Shown: in pieces, positions 55,967 through 64,000 of the stretch | Numbering within the stretch: the first letter of the stretch is position 1 | How the letters are laid out: each line of letters begins with the position of its first letter | DNA from: Dermanyssus gallinae | Lineage: Eukaryota > Arthropoda > Arachnida > Mesostigmata > Dermanyssidae | Reading direction: 5' to 3' | DNA length: 64,000 nucleotides | NCBI GenBank assembly: GCA_003439945.1 | Contig: QVRM01000313.1 | Coordinates: 542,001-606,000, forward strand | Translations under genes and position numbers: made by a program | Notes under the pieces: model-generated | What the model was told of the DNA's origin: nothing | The model's database searches: none | What the model saw: the letters and a program-made list of their open reading frames with translations, nothing else

Positions 55967-55990
<24 letters not shown>
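55700..55990 (+). pseudogene. Reverse-transcriptase remnant (jockey/CR1-like)
   Basis: A plus-strand frame reads SGCLLGTIIRPFMFILYINSL, a decayed form of the SGVPQGSxLGPLLFxLYINDL motif. It is followed by LRYTKQTDDVK, where the YADD box has become QTDD. After a frameshift near 55930 it reads LQDTLNEFYKWSVSLDLKL, matching the next RT block. Only the palm region survives, and the change in the catalytic box shows it is long dead. Confidence 0.75.
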
Positions 55991-56230
<240 letters not shown>

Positions 56231-56581
56231 AAATCAGCAGACCCGCTAGCTATTTAAGTTTGATAATCGGCTTCACTAGACTTAATGCTGTTGAATCTCG
56301 CTGCGCATTGTCCTGCTGCTAGATAGTCCATGAAGCCCACATAAATCCTGTATAATAACTAGATGACTATGTGAGCATTTTGAAGCTACTAAGCTAGGGG
56401 CTTATCGCTGACGTGCTGTCCTACGCTAGTGCTTCCTACCTAAGTTTAAAACATTTTTTAGATATTTCCGGGTCCGCCAGAGTTATAGTAAGCTTTATTC
56501 GATTCATAATCGACATAAATATTGCAACCGATTTACTATTAAGGTGGTGCGTATAAATAAAAAATAAATAAATGAAAAAAA

Positions 56582-56586
<5 letters not shown>
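56231..56586. other. Intergenic DNA
   Basis: Nothing recognised. Confidence 0.6.

Positions 56587-56628
<42 letters not shown>
56587..56628. repeat. (AT)n microsatellite
   Basis: About 19-20 AT units. Confidence 0.95.
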
Positions 56629-56631
<3 letters not shown>

Positions 56632-57820
56632 AATCAGACACCTCCTAATGCCTTATTTTGTTAAGGATTATCTAACTGACGTTAAGCTTACCACTGTATA
56701 CCGTAACTAACTCGTGCTCCCCGTTTCACTTTATCATCGCATTTCTTTGACAATGAAGCACGCTGTGTCTGGATCACGCGTTACGCTCTGTTTAAGAGCT
56801 AGGCTCTATGAAACGCAAGAAAAATGTCCTGGACGATGTAGTCGAGTAAAGACGGCTTGAAGGTGGCCTTGCCATGTTTGTCAGTGAAAAATCCACAGGA
56901 TTGGACCCTGTCTGAAGCAAAACAATTTAATTATAAAATATAAACGCAGTGCGACTGTGCCCTTGTAGCAGCAAACTATGCAAAACCATAACCGGCTAAG
57001 CATGTCCAAAACAAGTCGAGTTCGCAGGAGGCGACCAAGAAAGAGACCGAGGATATAGAAGGGTCCAAAACCTCCCCACACTTAATGCATAAAGCATTTT
57101 AATTCTTCCTTACAAAAAAAAGAAAAGCTTTTGATTTGCATTGTTGATTTTCTGTACTTATTAACTTAATGCGAAAAAAATTGGCGCAACACGTTGACTA
57201 TTCATCGTAAGCGTTGTGGAGCTAACTAACGACCTGTTGCCGTCATTGGAGTTACCTTCGCTGCATTCGCTTCGACTACAACTAACATTGCGGGGCAGCC
57301 AACTCTCTGGACACACGCCCGCTGCTACACTCGCTCTAAGCCGGAGAGTGGAGAACGCGTATGGCAGTGGGGTGCGGTGAAAACCCCCTTATCCCCCCCC
57401 CATCTCCCCCCGTGGTCCAGCAAGAACAGGGCAGGTGGGGTAAATGATTCCGCCGTGATACGTCGCCTAATGGTGTGGGCCGTCTTCCGCCGTCGCCGCT
57501 TCTTGATTCCGTTCATCAATCTCTTCTGTCGGCCTTCGGCTGCCGGTTCTGCGAGGGCCTGGAGGGAAGAAAGGAATACGTATCTAGCCATGCCCCCCCC
57601 ATGACTCGATCCAACTGCCCACGCTTCTGCGGCCATCCGAACTAAGTACTAGGGCTATTAGTTACGTACACATATTCCCTCCCTCAGCGCTGTCGTTCGT
57701 CCGTTGTTATCAGTCTTATAACTAGTAACCTAAACACATAATATATACTGTGTAAGGCCGATTTGTGCCATCCGCCCATAGGCTAACATCGCTCCTTCCG
57801 TTACGCTACTATCTTTTTCA
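56629..57820. other. Intergenic DNA, with a GC-rich patch at 57290-57640
   Basis: The patch has C runs (57394-57401, 57593-57601) and open frames on both strands, including a minus-strand frame at 57325-57636 (103 codons) with basic and Gly-rich stretches. No domain was recognised. Confidence 0.45.
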
Positions 57821-58330
57821 TAGTCGTAGTGGCAATGTTAAACTCCACCTTCAAAAGGGCGAGCTTTAACATAGACGTCTACGGCGCATCTCGTGTGCAC
57901 TGAACTTCACACGACATCAATCAGCATTTGCAAATATATGTTTTCTAGTCCTAGCTATATTAGTAATATAATGTTTTATAACTAACGTATCGACTTGCTT
58001 TTCGCAGTAGCAATGTTAAATCAATTGTTTATTTAGCGGGCTTTATCGTCTGCTCGATTTAGCCCACACCAGCTTCCCGTAGTAGCAGTGCTGAATGATA
58101 TTATTTATATTACGTAATGGGCCAGTTTATATATTAGCAATGTTAAAACTGCTTGCCTCCCTCAAAGGCGGAACATTGAGTGCTCTTATGTTCCGTCGGT
58201 TTTTGTCGGTTCTTCTGTTATCATAAACCTAATTTTTGTCTGCCATCATATTGGCCCACAACCGACGCATTGTCTGCTCGATTCAGCCCACAGTTGTGAG
58301 TAACGCCATCTAGCGGCGAGTTTCGGTGTC
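57821..58330. repeat. Dispersed, decayed repeat motifs
   Basis: AGT(A/G)GCAATGTTAAA occurs at 57828 and 58006, with ATTAGCAATGTTAAA at 58133. GTCTGCTCGATT(T/C)AGCCCACA occurs at 58048 and 58272. Spacings are unequal, so this is an old tandem or nested repeat. CGCCATCTAGCGGCG near 58304 is nearly palindromic. Confidence 0.6.
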
Positions 58331-59172
58331 GCTATTACACTACTTTTAATTCGAAATATGTAACAACAATTTCTCTTGAAATTAGTTTCGTTTCACTTTG
58401 CTGAGCTATTACATTACTGTTATTGATGCTACTACTACTACTACTACTACTACTCCGACGAATGCTTCTACTACAAATGCTTATACTACGATGATTTTGC
58501 CGTCGCGCGTGTGCTTGTGAGCAGCGGCCAGGCTCTATCTTGCAATTTCACACTCGATACACGTTTCCGCATGCTGCACGCTGTCGTCACATTGACACCG
58601 AGGCGAACTAAGGCAGCAGACGGGAGAAGGGAGAAAGGAGAATGAGAAGCAAAGAGAGCAACAAAAAAGAAAGAACAAAAAATCCGAAAAGTAACAACCA
58701 GAACAGTGAGTGAAAGCGGAAGGCAGGGAGGAAAGGGAAAAGGCTTCACCAAGGCGACAAGCCTCTTCCACAAGTACGACCGACGGCCGTGTTGTTTGTT
58801 GGACAGGCTATTGGGTGGGTGAACGATTCAATAATAAATCATCGTCGTCCGCACTTCTAACCCCCCCCCCCCACCGTGTCCGTCCCCTTCTTGTGGCTGG
58901 TGGTGGTGGTGCTGCTGCTGCTGTTTCTGCGGCTTGATCTATCTAAAACTGCCATCGCACGTAGCAACTGCCAACGCACCCCACCTCTTCAAATGGTGCA
59001 GCACGGACAATATGTTTGTACTGTGCCGTGGTGGGGGTGGTGGTGGCGGCAGGGGCGTTGGCGGGGCGACGCGACGACGGCGCCGGTGTGGCTTGACGAA
59101 ACCCAGAAGTTATTGGGCTCCACAAGCAACATTATCCTCAGTGATGGACAGTGCTAAATGGTTCAACTTAAA
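58331..59172. other. Intergenic DNA with triplet and homopolymer runs
   Basis: (ACT)n at 58428-58455, a C run at 58861-58872, and GGT/GCT triplets at 58898-58925 and 59030-59055. Frames on both strands are driven by these repeats. Confidence 0.5.
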
Positions 59173-59174
59173 AG

Positions 59175-59202
<28 letters not shown>
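59173..59202. repeat. (TA)n microsatellite
   Basis: About 14 TA units. Confidence 0.94.
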
Positions 59203-59208
<6 letters not shown>

Positions 59209-59255
59209 GAAAGTGGCACAGAAGTGACATTTGCTTTTTCGTGTTTAAAAATTAC

Positions 59256-59450
59256 CTTTATTTTGTCAAAGAGGGACGTCACAAAACTAATACAATAATT
59301 ATTACATTATCATGTAAATTCTTGCTCTTGATTTTCTGCAATAGGCGTATGGTTGAAAGTGTGTCCCAGCACATACCATCATAAGTGTAATTAAAAAAAA
59401 GTATAATTCAATTTAATTCAAGTGCTCTTCTTTATTTTGTCAAAGGGGGA
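59256..59450 (-). repeat. Two copies of a retroelement 3' end
   Basis: CTTTATTTTGTCAAAGAGGGAC (59256-59277) and CTTTATTTTGTCAAAGGGGGA (59430-59450) are nearly the same, 174 bases apart. On the minus strand both read TTGACAAAATAAAG and follow the end of the RT remnant at 59.5-61.0 kb, so they look like the terminus of that element present twice. Confidence 0.65.
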
Positions 59451-60968
59451 CATTACTTACAATATTTACATTTTGCAAACCGTTACCTAGATGCATACAA
59501 CAGTCAGTTTACTTGTGTGCAGACATTTGTGCCGTTAGCGTTTTACCGCTTCTAAGATTGTTTAAACGAATGCTAAAATAGTTTGATATATTTGATGACT
59601 TTATATTACGATTATGGATGCAATAATCCGCTTTGAACTGCAGTTTCCAAACAGGGAATATTCTACGTATTAATTTGTTTTGTACAAGCTCAATTGTTTT
59701 TATATGTTTTAAGATGATACCGCCACATTGAGGTACAACAAGTAAATTCAATAAGTTGCGCAAGAGTAGACGCTTTTTAAACGCATAATAATTGTCGGGT
59801 CTCTTTATAATAAAACAACGAAACATGTTATTACAGATATAACAATTTATAGTATATATACAAATAATAACAGCTACTAATTATAAATATGTGTAATATG
59901 CCGGTTAAAACGTAAGATAATTATATTGTTTCCGACGTACCATTGGGAAATGTAGTTTATAGTTAGATGTATTATTCGCCGATTCTCAGGCATACCAAAC
60001 CTGACGTATATGTTTCAGAGCATCCGTGTATAATTTGAAAGTGAATATAATCTTTATATCTTAAATAAAAATACAAAATAAGGGAGACCCGAGACAGAAC
60101 CTTTGCGGAACGCTAGACGGGCATTTGTCGAAATTGCTGACGTTATTATTTATGCTCACACAGAATGATGTAGGATTAAAAACATTTTAAAGAAGGCTGT
60201 TTTTGGATCAGCATTTGTTTGCTTACTCATTTAACACATTTTATCTATTTCATCTAACACACAAATATCGAAGTATGTACAACTGAATGCTTCCACATCA
60301 TTGATTCAAATGGCCCAGACTTAAACCATCACAGCCAGTTAGATTGCAGTCGATTTCCCTTTAGTGAACACATGCTGTTGTGCGTCTAGTAAGTTCGTGA
60401 ACATTAAATCCGGGTTTAGAAGAATGTTCTCAAAAACTATACAGTCTTTGATAAATGTGCGCTTTTTAAGGTAGTCAGAAACCACCATATAGCCTGCAAT
60501 AAGTTATTTTTCAAAAATTCCTTGCACTATATTTTGAAAAAAAGTATTGTTTCGGGGCTAAAATGACGATTTAATATCACTTGTTTGATCTTTGTTAAAA
60601 GTGTTGGTTCTAAGAATATAAGACTTAGACTGTTTTCCACAAAAGGCGTCTGACTGGTAGAAGGTAGCGACGTTGTCAGCTTGCTAACATATACAGAAAC
60701 GTTTTTTAACGTTTTTAAACGTTTAGTTTTTTCGTAACACTCTGAAATAAAATGATTGTTGTATTTTAATATACCGATGTTCTCCCCCTTGCTCATTGAG
60801 ACGCTTGTGGGCGTAATGAAAAAGATTTTGCGTCTATAAAGTGGGCACTTGATTCTTCCAATATACGAAGAAGAGTTTAAGGTGAGGAGGACTCTTCTAG
60901 TGGCAGTGAATATCGACGATACTACGCTTATCCATACGAGTATGTGCTTGCATTGCTTCATAGAGAGA

Positions 60969-60973
<5 letters not shown>
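59451..60973 (-). pseudogene. Decayed non-LTR reverse transcriptase (jockey/CR1-like), minus strand
   Basis: Read on the minus strand, the order is as follows. A pre-RT segment lies at 60973-60527 (FVENSLSLIFLEPTLLTKIK). QQHVFTKGKSTAI, a form of QHGFxKGKST, lies near 60385-60345. SSVPQRFCLGSPLFCIFI, a form of GVPQGSVLGPLLFxxYI, lies at about 60115-60065. A C-terminal block lies at 59826-59509 (RLLLRNLLNLLVVP; IKTIELVQNKLIRRIF). Many stops and frameshifts lie between these blocks, and the YADD box is not recognisable. Confidence 0.78.

Positions 60974-61021
<48 letters not shown>
60970..61021. repeat. (TA)n microsatellite
   Basis: About 26 TA units directly beside the 5' side of the minus-strand RT remnant. 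Confidence 0.97.
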
Positions 61022-61024
<3 letters not shown>

Positions 61025-62140
61025 CACTTATGACGTGGCTACCTAAGTGGTGGAATTCTTATACATTATTTGTATAACACTAAGAAAAAACTCATGTATA
61101 CATAGGTAGCATGGCTATATAATTGGTAAGATTACTATACGTTATTTTTAACACAATAATGCCACTTAAATGTTTGACTAACGCATATACGAGCTGCTTT
61201 ATTAACCAGTGACTCATAAATGGCATCCCTCATGATGGCAGAACGTGTAAGATATATTCCCGTATAAAAAAACAGCAAATGTGGAAAACTTTGAAGCATC
61301 TTTACATCGTATAATATTGGTCAGCAAATATTTAAGAGGTTGCTCAAACTGCGATCCATTGCGAAAGAAGCCGTATTGCATTAACACACGTTTGAAAAGT
61401 TTTCAACCCCTGCTACCATTAAAGAGGATGTTGAAGAAATGTTGTAACCACTAGTCGAAGGCACAACAAATCTGTGTGTTTTACCATAGAAAACTTTTGT
61501 ATGCTGGTTTTATTTGGTGTGGCAAGAAGGCGGTAGAGAGTGGCAAAGACAAAGAAGTGTAAAAGAAAGCTGAGTACAAACTCAGATTTTCGCACAAAAC
61601 TTAGGCAATACGGGTTCATAATATAAATGTGTTCTAATAGTTGTCAGACAAAGCAACACTATGCCATAATTGTGTATAACATTTTGTTTAGAAATTCTTA
61701 GCCATATCGTAGCTGCTCTCGCTAATTAATGAACCTAAAGCACGTAGCCTTGCCTTATTTCGGACGATGCCGGTTTGCGCGCCGCTGAGCAAATGCTTCT
61801 ATGTAAAATCAATACCTCCTATTTAAAAAAAAATGGTTTTTCTATATGTTTAGTGTCCTAATGGGGCCGTTGTAGTAAATTATGTATATCTATCTGCTAT
61901 ATGATATTGTCTTGCACACCAGAAAGGCCAACTATTTATTTATAGGCTAAATAGGCCGCGAACAATTAGCGGCTACACCTAATTACAGTTGAGCCATTGA
62001 AATGTTCTGTTTTACGTTAGCTTAGCCACTCATTCATGACTCAGTAGACCTCACAACGACAGCACTAAAAATAAGGTTTCTGTCGAGTTGTACAGCTAAA
62101 CATTTTAAGATAGTTGTAACAATATGTAGCGGAGACGTTA
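61022..62140. other. AT-rich intergenic DNA
   Basis: No motif or repeat recognised. Confidence 0.6.
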
Positions 62141-63300
62141 GATGGTAAAGTGGCGATGCTGGTTGGTTGCGGTAGACCAAGACGGAGCTGTCGAAGAGAC
62201 GAGCCAAATGCATTTATGAGTCAGTTGAAACAAAGTAAGGAGAACAATCATGTTATATATGTAGACACCCAGACGATTTGCAAGGACCAGCCGTTAGAGA
62301 AGGCTGGTCAACTGTTTAGCCATTGGACTTCCAATTGAAAGAGGACTTCTTTGTCAAGATTGGCCAAAGATTCGCCGTGTCCTTTGCCAACGGACGATCG
62401 GTTGAGTGGACCGCGCTGGATATGGCGCCGAACCAAGAAAACGCAGAAAAAGTATGCGAGAACGAAATATAAATATTTGACTCTCGGCGTCCTTATCTCG
62501 TCGGCCTGCCGCCTGACAGCAACAGCAGCGCCCCGAAAAAAAGGCAGCAGCAGCAGCAAACTTCCACAGCAGAAGGCTCCAAAACGATTTTCAGCGCTGC
62601 CACACATGAAGGGCCTGCGAAACCGCTTCCTCTTTTCCTTCCAAAGTGCTGTATATAGAAACGACCTCTCCTCCGTTCTGCGCCCCGGGAGGGAAGCTCG
62701 TGGTGTCAAGGACGGGGCCGAAGATAAACAACAGCGAATCGGACAGTTTATCGACACAGCAAACCTTATGGAATGTGGCCCCAACGGCCAATCGATCTCG
62801 CCGTCTCTGTATCTTCAACAGTAGCAGAAGCAGAAGCAGCAGCAGCAGCGGCAGCGGCGGCGGCGGCGGTGGTGGTGGCGCCCATGGTGGCGGGGGCAGT
62901 GGTAGAGGCGCCCATGGTGGCGGGGGCAGTGGTAGAATGCTAGCGGAGGAAAAAGGCCGAGAGAAGTTCGACGATGATCCAGGATGCGGGCGATGGAGGT
63001 TACGTGTGCGCGCCGAGAGAGAGAGAGAGAGAGAGAGAGGCGCTTCTGAATTATGCAACGCAAGCTCGTAAAAACTATCATCGGGGGCGTTCGGCTTGAT
63101 GATACATGTACGCCTGTTTCGTATCCGCCACACGCAGCGAGCGATAAGCGGCGCATTATACCGAGAGGGGACGATCGTCGGTCGATACGATCCGCGTTGG
63201 CACGCATTCGATGACCACGATCTGCGAGCCGTTTGCTGCTGCGTCTGCTACCGCTGCTGCTGCTGCTGCTGCTGCTGCTGATGGTGAGTCGGCAAATTCA
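62141..63300. other. GC/CpG-rich block with triplet repeats; possible host-gene 5' region
   Basis: CAG/CGG/GGT triplets (62822-62876), a (GA)n run (63015-63040) and (TGC)n (63254-63281). Long frames are open on both strands over the repeats (Gly/His/Ser-rich one way, Pro/Leu-rich the other). Neither has a domain. The composition resembles the other three GC-rich blocks. Confidence 0.3.
62877..62936. repeat. Exact 30-bp tandem repeat, two units
   Basis: GGCGCCCATGGTGGCGGGGG followed by CAGTGGTAGA, twice without change. In the plus frame it would encode GAHGGGGSGR twice. Confidence 0.96.
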
Positions 63301-64000
63301 AAAGCACCCCTCAAACAGACCGCCGGCCAAGTGCTACGCCGGTAGGGTGGAAAATGTTGAAATGACTCTTCACGAAGAAATGAAGGCATTTTAGATCGTG
63401 TTAATAATAGTACTGTTGTTATTAATAATATAACTGTTGTTTATATTAATGTTCGCAAACGGTAGCAATACCACATCTTGACGGACAGCTTCCGACACTC
63501 TGTGTATGCTCTTACCCGAAGGACAACAAATTGTCTAGCACAAGGTCGGCCAATGCCGGCCGTCTGCCCGCGCTTGCAGAAATTACCCCTTGGGGGGGGG
63601 TTATATGTACGCAGACAAGGTAGCGCGCTGATTTACTGGACATGTTCGAGGGGCAAGACAATAAAATGGAGATCACTTGCAGCTCCTAGAGGAGTTTGAA
63701 CCACTCGTTGGGCTGGTCGAGGTTAGTTGCCTGCCTCAGAGGTTAGGACGTTGTAGGGGCCACACGGGAGAACTTTCAGATTGAAATCTTTATAGAAAGT
63801 ATGATCTCGCGTTTTCTGAATGCCGGCAGTGCCACGATACTTCACTTTGTATGTTTTGCACTATCAATATTGGCCTATTATCTAACTACCCTGCGTACAT
63901 TAAAGAAGCTCGTTTAGACTGGTATGCCTGTCTGTCTTGAACCGAAGCGTAAAGTTATCTAAATATGTATGTGAGGTCTGAGGGATGAACTGCCATGAAT
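63301..64000. other. Intergenic DNA
   Basis: No motif-bearing frame; a short G run at 63592-63600. Confidence 0.55.

Noticed and set aside
62308..63207. Overlapping long frames on both strands (Gly-rich, Pro-rich)
   Set aside because: Driven by CAG/CGG/GGT and GA repeats; no folded domain.

Overview
This window is invertebrate nuclear DNA that is mostly non-genic and rich in transposable elements. I infer an arthropod, possibly a chelicerate or mite. The basis is an R1-clade-like retrotransposon (R1 is known mainly from arthropods), a mariner and a Tc3-like transposon, many long (AT)n and (TAA)n microsatellites, and no operons or compact gene spacing. I could not identify any host gene with confidence. 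Several GC/CpG-rich blocks with Gln/Asn/Ala/Gly-type triplet repeats (about 3.6-6.1, 8.6-9.2, 11.8-13.1 and 62.1-63.3 kb) could be 5' ends or exons of host genes, but nothing identifies them.

Layout. 0-7 kb: microsatellites, a perfect 22-bp hairpin, low-complexity DNA. 7.1-7.7 kb (minus): 5'-truncated copy of a retrotransposon with a restriction-like (PD-(D/E)XK) endonuclease, here called RLE type. 10.4-10.9 kb: endonuclease remnant of a second RLE family. 11.8-12.4 kb: a 30-bp minisatellite encoding an Asn/Ser repeat. 13.45-14.67 kb: dead mariner (minus). 17.6-20.15 kb (minus): dead R1-like element carrying a tRNA-like SINE head. 23.8-24.1 kb: RLE reverse-transcriptase (RT) remnant. 24.4-28.25 kb: two-ORF retrotransposon with an APE-type endonuclease and a (TAA)n tail. 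28.7-31.75 kb: near full-length but frameshifted RLE element with an N-terminal zinc finger. 32.7-37.1 kb: CR1-like element whose two ORFs are both open (PHD-finger ORF1, endonuclease-RT ORF2). 45.07-46.71 kb: Tc3-like transposon with about 200-bp inverted repeats, a TA duplication and one frameshift. 49.5-52.7 kb: head-to-tail series of RLE copies separated by (TAA)n tracts. 54.5-54.8 kb: foldback element. 55.7-56.0 kb and 59.4-61.0 kb: decayed RTs. The remainder is AT-rich intergenic DNA.

The main pattern is the link between retrotransposons and (TAA)n. Copies at 7.1, 24.5, 28.7, 49.6 and 50.3 kb end in, start at, or lie between TAA tracts. In the 49.5-52.7 kb block one RLE copy begins exactly where the TAA tail of the previous copy stops. 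The simplest reading is insertion into TAA microsatellites, including the tails of earlier copies, so that the elements create their own targets. All element names rest on reading motifs by eye; no database search was possible.
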